This document shows positions 26,075-39,374 of a stretch of DNA of 64,000 nt, piece by piece. Made by a program: the position numbers and the translations under genes. The stretch is from Thunnus maccoyii (taxonomy: Eukaryota > Chordata > Actinopteri > Scombriformes > Scombridae), in NCBI RefSeq assembly GCF_910596095.1, contig NC_056536.1, positions 17,097,291-17,161,290 on the forward strand. The letters run 5' to 3'. How positions within the stretch are numbered: position 1 is the first letter of the stretch; every line of letters starts with the position of its first letter. Under the pieces are notes generated by a model. That model worked only from the letters and a program-made list of their open reading frames with translations, did not search any database and had not been told where the DNA came from.

Positions 26075-28253
26075 TTTTGGCAGCAGCACTTATGTCACCT
26101 GCATTAACGTAAGTGCACTTGAGAGCGCCAGGAGAGTTGATGTTACATGCGGTTTCGGCTACATGGGATTCCGCAAGAGTTGTGGGAAGTTACTGGGTGT
26201 ATAGATTTAAACAAATATTTTTTGCATATTCAGTGAAAAAGTGAAACATCTGCCTCTGGTTTCTCATGTTGATTTTGTGTAATACTGAAACACTGAAATC
26301 AAATTTTATCCTTTTTTTTGCCTTTAACGAGTCTGAACTTGTTTTACATAACGAATTCAATATGAATCCCACTGTTTTTGATGGTGTTTGGCAATTTACT
26401 CTCTGCTTTTAGGACCTCTCAGCTGGATGACCAGTTCAGTTATATTTTTCTCTGCTTTAAGCAGTGGGGAGACTAGTCAATACTTGTGCAATTGATTAAC
26501 ACATTTTATTTGCAAGGTCTGTTCAGTAAATCCCTTGAAGTAGAGTTAGATTTAATATTATATCCTTCTTGAATCTTTCCTTTTTTGTATTTTTCAGATT
26601 TTCTTAACTATTCGAAACATCTCACAACTGCCACATATTGCTGTAGATTTGACTAATGAACTCCTGACCAGCTCTAATGACCCCTGCACCCCCCTGCCCC
26701 CCCCCCCCCCCCCCTTTCTCTCTTTCTCTGCTTCTCTCTCTGTCTCTCTCCCTCTCTCTCTCTTTCTCTGCAGGGTGCTGTGCAATGATATCCTCAGCCT
26801 GAAGATGGCAGGAGATCCAGTGCTAACCCCTAACTCGGTGTGCCTGAGGCTGGCAGGCCTCAGTAAGCGTCAGATGCGGATGTGTGTGCGGAGCCCCGAC
26901 GTGACAGCCTCTGCTCTGCAGGGCATCCAGGTGGCCATCCACGAATGCCAGCACCAGCTCCGCGACCAGCGCTGGAACTGCTCCTCACTGGAGGGCCTCG
27001 GCAAGCTGCCCCACCACAGCACCATCCTCAACAGGGGTGAGAGTCGGAGGCAAGCTAATGATAGTCTAAATGTGACCTGGGGTTTATGGGAGGAAGGTAT
27101 GGGCAGGACATGTTTAGAGCTACACTGTTTGTCATTTCCCAACTCTGAGTGTGCATCTTCTGCTCCCAGGTTTTCGCGAGAGTGCCTTCTCCCTGGCCTT
27201 GCTGGCAGCGGGTGTGGCTCACTCTGTGGCCTCGGCCTGCAGCATGGGCAAGCTGCGGGGGTGTGGCTGTGAGGCCAAGCGTCGCCAGGACGATGACAAG
27301 ATCCGGCTGAAACTCACACAGCTGCAGCTGCAGACCCTGCAGAAGGGTGGGGTAGGAATCGGTATGACACGGTCATTACCCTCGGAGCTGAACGGTCACC
27401 ATGGTGACCTGCCCGCTAACCTGCACTCCACCCACCCCTCTGCCCTCCTCAAGCCTTTACCAGATGAGCTGAGCTCCATGCAGGAGACCTGGGAGTGGGG
27501 AGGCTGCAGTCATGACGTCCGTTTTGGGGACCGTTTCTCCAGGGACTGGCTTGACTCCCGAGGGTCTCCAAGAGACATCCACGCTCGCATGAGGATACAT
27601 AATAACCGGATGGGACGACAGGTGAATAACGAGTTCCATTGTTTTCTTACTGTTCTTCAGAGAGCAGTCTGGCTCTTCAATGGCATTCATCGTCATAAAA
27701 GGTTATCACTGCATTTCTGATTTGTTTACATTATTTACCTTTTTCCACACAGATAGTGGCTGACAACATGAAGAGGAAGTGCAAATGTCATGGCACATCA
27801 GGGAGCTGTCAGTTTAAGACCTGCTGGCATGTGTCACCAGAGTTCCGGCATGTAGGTTCACTACTAAAGGAAAAGTTCCTGTCAGCCATCTTTGTCAACT
27901 CCCAGAACAAGAACAATGGGGTTTTCAACCCCCGAACTGGAAACGGCGCCAGTGGGAGCACAGGAGGACTCAACGGAGGTCGTCGTCGAAGCATGTCTAG
28001 AGAGCTGGTGTACTTTGAGAAGTCTCCTGACTTTTGTGAGCGTGACATGTCTGTCGACTCTCCGGGTACGCAGGGACGCATCTGCAACAAAACCAGCTAC
28101 AGCACAGACAGCTGCGGCTCGCTGTGCTGCGGCCGTGGACACAATATACTGAAACAGACACGCAGCGAACGCTGCAATTGCAGATTTCACTGGTGCTGCT
28201 ACGTGCTGTGCGAGGAGTGTCGTGTCACAGAGTGGGTCAATGTGTGCAAGTAG
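26035..28253 (+). CDS. wnt10b: Wnt10b secreted signalling protein, complete
   Basis: Four coding exons: 26035-26108, 26774-27036, 27170-27621 and 27753-28253 (TAG). The total is 1290 nt, 429 residues. It is a Wnt ligand of the WNT10 subfamily. Residues 1-25 ([20 protein letters not shown]...) form a signal peptide. Landmarks are the WNT10-type [45 protein letters not shown] and [10 protein letters not shown] subfamily-specific low-complexity insert ([14 protein letters not shown] to PLPDELSSM) precedes [20 protein letters not shown]. Then come [10 protein letters not shown] with the lipid-acceptor Ser near 279, [11 protein letters not shown], and the cysteine-rich end TEWVNVCK. Intron 1 ends in a poly-C tract and CT run just before exon 2. 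It is divergent from wnt1 and followed by arf3, as in mammals. Confidence 0.97.
26697..26771 (+). repeat. poly-C plus CT-rich tract at wnt10b exon 2 acceptor
   Basis: About 18 C residues followed by about 55 bases of CT repeat run directly into the CTGCAG acceptor of exon 2. The tract doubles as an extreme polypyrimidine tract and is likely length-variable. Confidence 0.9.
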
Positions 28254-31200
28254 TTCCCATTTCCTCCAGTCCCAGCTGCCTTTACCCATCCAGGACTCAA
28301 GATGGCGAGCCTGTCCCTTCGCCCACTCCTGTTGTTCAAGCATTTGTTTTGCTCTTTGTGTAACTCTCCCAGAGAATCTGTTTACCCCCCCTTTCCTTTC
28401 CATCATCTGGGATCTATTTTCTCTTTGTAGCCGCTGTTATTCTCAAAATGCCAAGTCAGAGATTGAAGAGGTGACTCATATCATTTGTCTTGCCATGGTC
28501 TGTTTAGACGTTGCCCTCTCAGCCATGAAAACGGCCTATACCCCATCTTTTCTATCCCACAAAACAAAGACAAGCAACAACAGAAAAACATTTCTATGTA
28601 AATGTCTACATGCTGACTTATTGTATAGTAGCTATGTATTTTAATGTGTACATGTATATTTGTAAATCTATTTTTATTAATATTATTATTGTGTTGGAGC
28701 CTGCCTTTTTGGTTGTAGTTAATGACAGTCTCGTGCCGGGTGAGTGGCTCAAGGTGTTGAACCAATGCTGTTTGACATCACAGTCTCATTGCAATTTATC
28801 TTACATGTTACTGGGCTCTTCTAATGATCTCCAAGATGTTTACACATAATATTTGAATATTTTGCACCTGTGACTCAGACAAGACACATAGACAGAGCAA
28901 TGAAACTTTTTAGTCAGTCTCAAAATCAGTCTACACAGGGTTTTACGATAAATGACAAAACAAGACAGAGGACAGTAGTTTTTCAAAAGCTTTCTCACAG
29001 AAGCAACAAGACAGAAAACACATGGACACAGGACTTTTATAAGCTTATCAAAGCTTGTATACTTGGGAAAGTTGATACGACATCAGTTTTGGAGACAAAT
29101 TAAGTCTTTAAAATTCTTTATACGGAACAACTAATCATTCAGATTTATTTATACCATTGTAACAATAGTAATCTCTTCATTAGAGTGGTCGCTAGTGATC
29201 ATGTTTTTCATGAATTCATATCAATATGACAGAAATATGCTTCCCTTTGATATAACTGTGATGTGATGTGTGTCCCTTTCCTATGAAATCATGACTGAGC
29301 TCTTGTTATTCTGTACTTGCTTTTGTCCATTTCATCAGTCTGAGTACGCCTTAGATTCTTCCCACATGTAGTACATGTCAAAGTGAGAGATGGACCTGCT
29401 TTAGTCTTGAACTGATGCTGAAGTGTGTGTGTATGTTTGAGTGTGTCTGTGTCTGTTGCTGTGTAAATGGGGGGTACGCTCTGTGCGCTACAGATTTGGG
29501 AGGTGAGAGCCTTTTTTTATGGCCACTTCATGCTGAGAGAAGGACTTTTTATGGCTGCAGGATATTGTTTCCTTAAAGTATGACTTTTATTACTGGAGAG
29601 AAGCATCAAGAGAGCAGAGAGTGGGGGTGATTATACCAGTCTTTGCTGTGCGAGCATCTGAGGGGATCATCTGTCCAGAGTTCATAGCCAAAGAAGGGAC
29701 TCGCTGTACCACGTGCTGCTGGGACGCTGTGTCCTTGTTACCTGGGAGACAGACTACACAAACAATAACACACACATGCATTCATGTATAAAGACACTTA
29801 CATGCAGACATACCGATGCACAATGAAAAACATGCATGCTGGTGTGCACAGAACTCCTGGTGACCCGAGTGATTTGCACCCTCTTTCTAGTTGCACCGCA
29901 GATTTAGCAAAAACGCTAATGTCAACACCTGACTGGATTTACGATGGCAGCATTCCTAGATATCTTAGATGATCCAAATTGTCTCCATATCCAGTCTGCT
30001 GGGAAAACCTCCTGTGCCATAGGATTTAATGCCAATTAAGTCTTGTTTGTATGAACTTAGGTAAATATCCTTTGACTCTCAAGGAATGGCAGTGCTAGTG
30101 GCTGAATCGACTCTTCTGTCTGTTTGGTATTTAGTGAGGGAATAAAAGGGAGACAGTGACTGGTATGGAATGATAAGGGACTGGATTTCTGGTTTGCATT
30201 TCTTCATTCCTTTATCATTTCACCCTGGAGCTGCTGCGAAAGGGAATTTCCTGTCACTGTTTCTCCCATGTGTGAGACAGAGGTTGGTGGACAGCCTGGG
30301 ATTGCTTTCTCTCCCTCTCTGCGCTTTTTCCCATTCTCCCCCTCATTGCTGCAGACATAGACACATGCATAGCAACACATCGACTGCCCCCCGAGTAATG
30401 ACAACCAGACTGGGCTGAAATTAAAGAGAGGCAGGCCGAGAGAGGAAGTAAGGAGAGATAAAAGTTACCCACTTTGATTGACATCATGATTATATGTATA
30501 AAGTAAGGCGATTTAGTGTGTTTAGTTGGATACAAAGATAGGGAGATAGATCCTTGCTTGTACAGCGCAAATGCAGAAGCAAAGGACACATGGGGTATGG
30601 AGAAGGGGGTGAATAAAGTGTACTCTGTATAAATACATGCCTCAAAACATCTGCTTCTCAACTCCCCTTTCATTTTTGATGTGGGACAGGCAGAGAAGGA
30701 GAGCGGGAGAGAAAACACAAGGAGCCAGCTACCCAGAACATCAAAGCCCCTGCCCTCAACGCGCAGGCCCTCATTAGTTCAGCTAGCAGAACCAACGAGA
30801 CTTGTGATTGTGTTTGCTGGGGTGTACGCTGGCAGACACTTCAGAGGAAAGGCTCCTTTAAGTCATAACTCCCCACCCCACCTCTCCTGCCACCACCCGA
30901 GCCCCTGTAACCCTCTCGAAACTCTCCGCTCACACAAACTCTGCAGGCTCCCTCACAATCCACTCCACCCCATAATCTGGTCTGCAGCTGCAAACATCTG
31001 CTCCCCTCTTTATTCCTCTGCCTTCACCACTGAATTGATAAACACATCTATCACCGGACCGCTGACTGACACGCAACAGAGAGGAAGAAGGAGACAAATT
31101 GGATTCACTGGTTCTTAACCTATGGATGTGGGGCTGGTCTCGGGCATGTCAAAAGTTGAACTGTATGTTTTTTCACCTGTAAAACCACATTACATGTAAT

Positions 31201-31684
31201 GTCACTCATTGAAATACTTTATATCCTAACAAAATCAGGCTTAGTAAGCTGCTATAATATTGATTCATTCTATGTTTTGTTGCCTCCTGTCAGCTCATTA
31301 TGTGTGACACACAGAAGGCTGCTGCCAGGAAGTATCACTTGGCATCCTATTACAGTCAGCCATTTACTTATTCATTAAGACGATTCCTGTGTTAATTATT
31401 CAAGCATGTTTGCCTGCAGACTCTCTGTTACATTTTATATTGGTTTAGCTGTTGGTTCCCTGCTGTAAGTGCACACAAATAACATTTAATGCCTATTTGT
31501 CAGAAAGGATATCGTGTGTATAATCGTGTTATTAAAAGCTGGACACAGCCTGCAATTTCAGGCAAGCAAAGTGAAAGTCAAAGCAGGTTGATGCTGACGT
31601 TTTACACTATTGTTTTAGAAAGAGACAGTTGCCCTCCGGCATTTGCTACTGGCTTGTTACAAGTCATTGGGGATGACAAACCAA
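28254..31684. other. wnt10b 3' UTR and wnt10b-arf3 intergenic DNA
   Basis: The first several hundred bases are the probable wnt10b 3' UTR; I could not fix its end. Beyond that the sequence is AT-rich with TG patches (29420-29465). A GC-balanced, repeat-free block at about 30700-31100 looks unlike its surroundings. I saw no coding exon on either strand. Confidence 0.5.
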
Positions 31685-31801
31685 TCAAACTACCGCGAGA
31701 TTACACAGTATCACAGCCGTAGCTCATCTCATCGCGAGACTACCATCCAGTCCTTTGCCTGGATCCAGCTGGTAGCCTGCCTGCCTGCCTGCCGTTGACG
31801 G
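31685..31801 (+). promoter_or_regulatory. arf3: arf3 promoter and non-coding first exon
   Basis: Two CGCGAGA half-palindromes (31694-31700 and 31733-31739), typical of housekeeping promoters, precede ACTACCATCCAG and a (CTGC)n stretch. The exon ends at 31801 with the strong donor G/GTAAGTG. The coding exon's acceptor is TTGCAG at 32962-32967, leaving a 24-base leader from 32968 before the ATG. Intron 1 is about 1.17 kb. Confidence 0.6.
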
Positions 31802-32976
31802 GTAAGTGTGAATGAGATGCAAAAGGTGAAAATGCGCATTGATGTATACAAGTATTAAAGGTGACTGCAGCATATTTGTCGCTGTTTTGACGCCTTTTGA
31901 GGCTTCTCGGTAAATGAACGGCCGTTAATCGACGACATGAGGCCGCCTGGTGCGTTAGTCGTGACTGTACGAGGGGATTACAGCACACAAATTGACCCGG
32001 AGATTTTTTTTTTTAATAATACCAAAGACATTAGCTAATATCGTTGCTAGCTAACTACGTCCGAGTATTTATCGTGTCAAGCTGCAAAGGCGAAATGTGT
32101 CGCATTTAAATTCACAGCCTGCTCGGACTGCAGCATCAGTCGTCTTCTCCTCGCATTATGACAGATGTACATGGATGTGCGGGCACTGCAGCTGTAACAG
32201 CCTATGCTAGCAGATAACGCCTGTGCATTTGATAGAAATGAATGGATACGTAGCTAGTCAGCGTGTAGCATCAGCAACAAGCGCTGAGATTGAGAAAATT
32301 ATATATTTTTTTTAAAAAAATGAAGGTTGAAAAAAAGGATGTTCCGTCTGCCCGCACAGTAGAGTGTGGATGCATTTTTGTTTTCTAATTTTAGAATATA
32401 ACACATGCAGCTCAGGTAGAAAAAAATGTGAGCCCAAGTTGATAGCAGAGTTGGCCTGTTAAAGGGCCCATACTGAGAAATACGTCTCACCTCTTATTAT
32501 AGGCTGTATGCACCACACATTCTCACCACCTCAGGTTATGTGTCATAGAATATAATATGAATTGATTGTTACATTTGCATGTATTCAAGTGCCAGCAGCA
32601 AACAGCATAAAAGGGGATTTACTCTGCACCACATGAAAGCTGATCCACATAACAGTGATCCAGTATGGCGGCTGGTTTCCCCAGCGAGCTGTCAAAGTGT
32701 AAAGCAACAGCCTTTCAGTCAGGTCAGCCGCCTGCCGAGGTGTGAAGTATGCTTTTTACTGGCTCTCCTCTGAGGTGGCTTCAAGCCGTAATGAGGTGGT
32801 AATGTTGGGAGTCGCTTTTGAAGAGCTACTGTGTCTCACCACTTGATTCTTTGTGTTTTGTGTGGTTTTGACTTTCTAAAAATGTGGTTCACGGTTTGTT
32901 TTGGCTGCTTTGTTGCTATGTATGGAAAGTGGTCTTCTCAGTTCCCTGTGTAACAGTTCTGTTGCAGTTGAGGTGA

Positions 32977-34077
<1,101 letters not shown>

Positions 34078-35049
34078 AGAGTCCAGTCAGTAGAGCGGGG
34101 AAGAGCCTGGGTGCCAGCTCCAGGTAGTGGTTATAGTGGATCCATTGTGTTTACATGGAGAGGCAGTGCTGAAAAGCTCCCGGGGGTGACTCTCAATGGC
34201 TTTCTCCCCTGAAAACTTTTCTCTTATTTCTTTACTTTAATCAATTTAATTTCTTTGGATCTGCGGTGAACATTTTAAATTATTTATGAACCAACGGTGT
34301 CGAAGTTGACCTAAATGACATACACTCTATACGCTGAATACATAAAATATTGGGATGTGATAGTATAACGTTACTGTAAAGACATATGTATTTCCCCTAC
34401 TTTGCAGTCTCCATGATCTTTGACCTCCATGACCTTTTAATTTGCTCAGAAAAAGTGATGAATCTAGACTCATGATGGCAGAGCGAATTTGTATAACTGT
34501 ACTTTCCCTCAGATACTTGATGTAAATTATAAAGAATGTCATAATAGTATAGTGGGAGTACTTTTACTATCTCAGAATACTATCACCTTGTTAAAAATCA
34601 GTATATTCATACAGGCTCAGATAAATGTAAACTTGTCATTTTCTGTCCAAATCAATGTTTTACCTCCTCCAAATGATGCGCTTTAGAGCTCAGTTTGTAT
34701 TTTATTTAAAAAATAAGTTAGTTTAGATTTCATTTAAATGTATTTATTTATTCATTATGATTTTATTTATTTTATTAACATCTGTTGACACACTGGATAG
34801 TCTTAAACATTTACGTTTTTGTCAGCATTTATTCATTCATTTATTTATTTATTCCTAAGCTGATTTATTGATTTAATTTTCCAAATGCATCATATGGTTT
34901 CTCCCCTTTATTGCAATGTGCACTTACTGCTTTGCAGTGGAAAAAAAAAAAGACCCAGTAGTACTGCATATTACTACTTCCCAATCTGCATGGAGATATC
35001 CCAGAAGTGGCTCGTGGGCTTGTAGGAGCTTGTGAATTACCGCAGGCTG

Positions 35050-35106
35050 CTGCTGTAAATAAAGATTTGTTCTTAGTCGACTTGCCTGGTTCAATAAGGG
35101 TTAAAA
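35050..35106 (+). repeat. possible teleost repeat tail in arf3 3' UTR
   Basis: TAAATAAAGATTTGTTCTTA followed by GACTTGCCTGGTTCAATAAG resembles a tail sequence I associate with common interspersed fish repeats. No body of an element was recognised. Confidence 0.25.
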
Positions 35107-36406
35107 CAATTTGTCTGGCGTCAGCGAGGTGTGATAGCTGAACTGATACAGATGACAGATCAGGCACACTGTACCGGCTCTGTGGCTTAGAAAAGAAAAA
35201 AAACAAAAAACGCTGCGATTGGCCTGCCCTGTGGAGAGTGATGCAGCAGAGCATGTGATTGGCAATATTAGAGAGCTTACATGGTTTTTTTTCAAACGTT
35301 TATTTTTTAAGTCAGTTTGTGCGAGCAGCTGCACTATATCTGTCAAAGGAACTCACGTTGCTTGTCACCCTGGTTTATTCATCCCTAATTGGCGTAACAC
35401 TAAGTGTGTTTCTTATGTTAACCGTAGCTCTGTGTACCATATTGCACAAAATAACTCTAGATGCATTATTGTTGTACAAATGTAACGTCTGTTTTTTCTT
35501 GTATTTTTGGATGGAGTATTTATTTATTTTGGACCAAAAGGCAAGTGTTGATTTTAGTGTTGTTTTTTTTTTTTCTTTCTTTCTTTGCTAACTAGATCAG
35601 ACAGTTGTCTTTTTGAGTGTTCACACAAATCACATAATTTGAAAAAATAGGAGAGAGGATGATAGTAATACTGCATCATAAGGCATGTTAATACTGTACA
35701 AGATCTGTAATAAAAGTGAATCATAATAGCCTGTTTCCTCAGACTATATTTGTTAGTCTAAATTACTGCTGCTGGTTGGAACAATGCTGTACTGATAGAT
35801 GTTATGGATTTAGTGTAAAGTTTACCGAACAACCTTCTAATATGCAAAAGCATGCTTTTCTATGTCAGCGCAATTGTATATATGTTTATGTAACGAGAAA
35901 AGTATACCATGGTATTCACAGTCAAATTGAAAGTGTTGTTGATACACCTGTAGATATTGGGGTCAGTGTGTTGGCAGATATGTATAACTGACAGCAGCTT
36001 GTGTGTGTGATGTGCCCTCTATTACGTTCAGTTTGGTGTGAACATTGTTTTTTGTGGCCTTACATTGCCAGTGGTTAATTTCTCTTTGATAACAGGTTTG
36101 TATGTAGGAATGTCCAACATTCAGATATCTCACTTATGATCTGTAACACTGATGCACTCGCGGTACTGTCGTGGCTAAACATTCTTCTTTCAATGACTAT
36201 TGGCAGAGTTTTAACTATAAAAATGAAGAATAATAAGACTGCAGAACATTCCAAGTGATAATGTGTATTTAAAAAGTGAACAAACAGAAAAAAAAAGATT
36301 TTATTTAACTTATAGTGGAATATTATTAAGAAGATACAATGAAAACAACACAAACTGGTGCAAGTGTTGAATGATTTAATGAATCCTGGCACTACATTGA
36401 TCAATC

Positions 36407-36412
36407 AATAAA
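36407..36412 (+). terminator. arf3: candidate arf3 polyadenylation signal AATAAA
   Basis: AATAAA followed by AAGACCAAAC and then a T-rich downstream element (TTGCTTTGTTGTACTCATTT). A second AATAAA lies near 36599. Confidence 0.45.
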
Positions 36413-36648
36413 AAGACCAAACCACAAATTTGCTTTGTTGTACTCATTTTTCTTCCTTGTTATCGTTCACTGTTGCACACTTAGGTTATGATTTGGCTGA
36501 TTGCGCTAATTCATCTGTTTGTTTGTTGAGATCTCAGCCCTTTCCCCTACTTTTGATCAAACACATTTTAAAGAAACCAATCCAAACATGTTTCAAGAAA
36601 TAAAAATGCTCTGCTTTGAATAATAATGTGTGTCTGATGTGGGTGGGT

Positions 36649-36666
36649 CCCCCCCCCCCCCCCCCC
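36649..36666. repeat. poly-C tract
   Basis: 18 C residues followed by TCCCCCTCC. Confidence 0.9.
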
Positions 36667-36669
36667 TCC

Positions 36670-39040
36670 CCCTCCAACTAACTCGTTTGGACTTCTTTAA
36701 ATGACATCTCCTCCTCCCACGTTGAAAAATCCAGAATATATGAGTGTGCAAATATTGTTCATTTTAAATGTTCAACTACCAGACAGATGTCACCTACTTT
36801 ACTGTGTTTTACTGTAAAATTACATATTAGGCCACGATTGGCTCCAAACTTGTTGTGATCCTTTTACATATATGACTTAATTTAAGATGAGCACAAAGAA
36901 ACTTTCTTCATTCAGCAACAGCTTTTTATTACCAAACATCAAGTGAGGTAAAAATAAGCAAAATACATTTTGGAGAGGGACCCAGCAACTTACCAGTTGT
37001 CAACTAATACTAAGCCACATTAATTAACAGCACATATTACGAGTTTGATTATTAAAAATGTAGTGGTGGACAGGGGCAGGGAAAGAACAGGTCAAATAGG
37101 TGAGAAGGACATGGATCTCTGTCGCCTTTCTCTTTTAGCCTTTCCCAACTGCTGTCATCAAGAGAAGTTTGGCACAATCAGGTAGTTTCACTGTGGAATT
37201 GCTGCCCTTCACAGAGAGTCATTTTGTCGGAGCCAATCAGAGGTCCATGTCGGGGAGAGTGCTGCTGTGTCTCCAGGGGTGTGACAGCAGTATGTGGGTC
37301 AGAGCTGCTCCCGGGGCCACCAGCTCCCAGGGCCCCCTGCAGGACAGCTACAATAGTAGCCCCAGGGCGGGTGCCATAGCTGGGATTCCCACCCGTAACC
37401 GGGACGCCTTCACCCAGGGCACAGACACACTGGCAGCAGCCCCACAATCAATTCATCAATCTCTGAAGGGAGTGGCAACTGCAAAAAGCCACAGCAGTCA
37501 CCCCCACATCTCGCCTCGGACGGGGACAGGGCCACCGGGGCTGACACTCAGGCTGACACCATGGTGGCGTTGTGAAAAAGTGCCAGAAACCACGGACTCA
37601 TCAACCTTTATAGAGGCCTCTCAGTTTGACCTGACAACAGGGAAATCTGAAAGAAAATCATATAGTTTCATTTCCACTGTGATATTTTCACTTTAGACTG
37701 TTTTACTGAGCACGGGGGAAAAATTCTCACTGACTGCCCTTTAAATAACTACACAACTGGCTCAAGTTGTGAAGATTTCTTCCAACTCGTTTAATAATGT
37801 TGCTCTGTAAAGTTTTCCATCATTAAATTGGCAAGCGGATAAATTGCAGCTAATCAGTTTATTATAACTGATTAGAGGTTGCACCAAAACTTATTGGTTT
37901 AAAGAATATTATGCTTTTTAGGTGCAAAAACTGGCTGAGAGTCCACCTCCCACATCAGGCCCTGCGGCTCTATTTTCACAGCGCAAATCTTCAGACTCTG
38001 TCTCCTCCTGCTGGATGGAGAACTGCTAGTTTGATAGTAAGAAGCTGATGCACAAACAAGGCAATAATTCATGAGCACTTAAGTCACGTTCCAATAAAAA
38101 AAGTATTTTTTTGTGACTGCTTTTGATGACTTTATTTTCTCCATTTCTATTGGTGAACACATCAGATTAAGATATTAGACATCAGTCAACATAAGACAAC
38201 ATTATAGATACAATTTCCATTGAAAATTGATGATAATAATGCCAATTGAACAGTCTCACTTTTAGAAGTTGCACAGAATGATCATTTCAAACAAACAGGG
38301 GAATGCTCACTCATACAAAAATAAGATTAACTGCACATCTATCAGAAACAGCTACTGCTATACACCCATTAATGAGTTGTTCCCTTTTCATTCACAGCTT
38401 CATGTTCAGGAATCTTGACTGCTTTGAGGCCACTTTCTCAAATTAAGCATGTTCTTGTTTTGGGTTCAGAAGTCACTTGACCATCTGACAATGTGTCCAT
38501 TGTGACAGTCTGCTCCATACGCATCAAAGAGGTGATTAACCAGTTGACAGGGCTGCGGGGACAATACTGCTCTTTACGGGGGGAAAACAGTGCAGCCACT
38601 CACAGCACTGGGACTGCAGCACTGCTTCTACATGCAGCAGCTGACAACATGAAACCAATAAAAAAGGATGTATAGGGGACATGGTGTTCATACTGATGCA
38701 GGTTTAGATCATTTACATTTGTTTGCCATATTAGAAGCTGCACATTTTGACTTGATAACACCAGTATTAATAATGTACAGTGTTTACATCATGTGTCAGT
38801 CTGATGAGTCATTGATTTAAATGTTATTCAGCTTTATCCTTTCCATGTAATGTGTATGGCATTGGTGTTTGTAAAGTGGCAGGCATTTGTGGAACAATAC
38901 AAAGAATAAATAAGAAAACAAAAACAACTCTAGTCCTTATCTCTTATTAAATATTCCGCAGAAATATAGCAGGATTTTATCTGTATTGTATGTTCACTGC
39001 AACCATTGAACCCGCAGCTCGCAAAAAGAAGAAGAAAAAA
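36670..39040. other. arf3-erbb3 intergenic DNA with one GC-rich island
   Basis: Mostly AT-rich. From 37140 to 37570 a GC-rich island is open on both strands: about 185 codons on + after a TCTCTTTTAG acceptor-like site at 37129-37138, and 89 codons on -. Neither translation is recognisable. A - strand AATAAA (36925-36930) lies just downstream of the - strand frame. I do not call a gene. Confidence 0.4.
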
Positions 39041-39190
39041 AAAGACGGACCAACCTCTGATTGGTGAGTAAATCGGGCTCCTGGCCAATCACATGTCACT
39101 CTCAGGGAGGGAAGTCGCAGCGTCAAAATAAACTGCCACTTGTTGACCGTTTCCAGTGTCGCAATTGGCGCGTTTTATCTGCTCGTACTA
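39040..39190 (+). promoter_or_regulatory. erbb3: probable erbb3 promoter
   Basis: Three CCAAT-box matches in 110 bases (ATTGG 39060-39064, CCAAT 39085-39089, ATTGG 39164-39168) lie 200-300 bases before the ATG, with no TATA box. This is a plausible NF-Y-type promoter; the start site is not defined. A minimal uORF (ATG ATA TGG TGA) lies at 39335. Confidence 0.4.
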
Positions 39191-39374
39191 CTTATGTTTT
39201 GTGCGAAGTTTTGAAGAAGGATTTGGATTCCTCCTTCACTTAATAATTGTTGGATGTGATATATTTTTACTTTTTAAAAAAAAAACAAAAAACATCCATA
39301 CTTTCCTTACACATCTTCGGCTGCCCAGACGTGTATGATATGGTGATATCTCACTAAATAGATTCGACATCAAC

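Larger units (their letters stand above)
34078..36412 (+). other. arf3: probable arf3 3' UTR with AU-rich elements
   Basis: A long AT-rich non-coding stretch after arf3 with clustered ATTTA pentamers at about 34738-34875, ending at AATAAA 36407-36412. Mammalian ARF3 also has a 3' UTR of a few kilobases. An alternative signal (AAATAAAG, about 35057) lies in a segment resembling a repeat tail. Confidence 0.5.

Noticed and set aside
27882-28406. 174-codon open frame on the - strand
   Set aside because: It is antisense to wnt10b exon 4, whose + strand frame has the complete conserved Wnt cysteine pattern.
37178-37447. Possible FKBP11 C-terminus on the - strand (next to arf3 as in mammals)
   Set aside because: Only a short hydrophobic phrase (VGIPAMAPALGLLL) is reminiscent, in a frame with stops, in the wrong orientation relative to arf3, and with no FKBP domain exons nearby.
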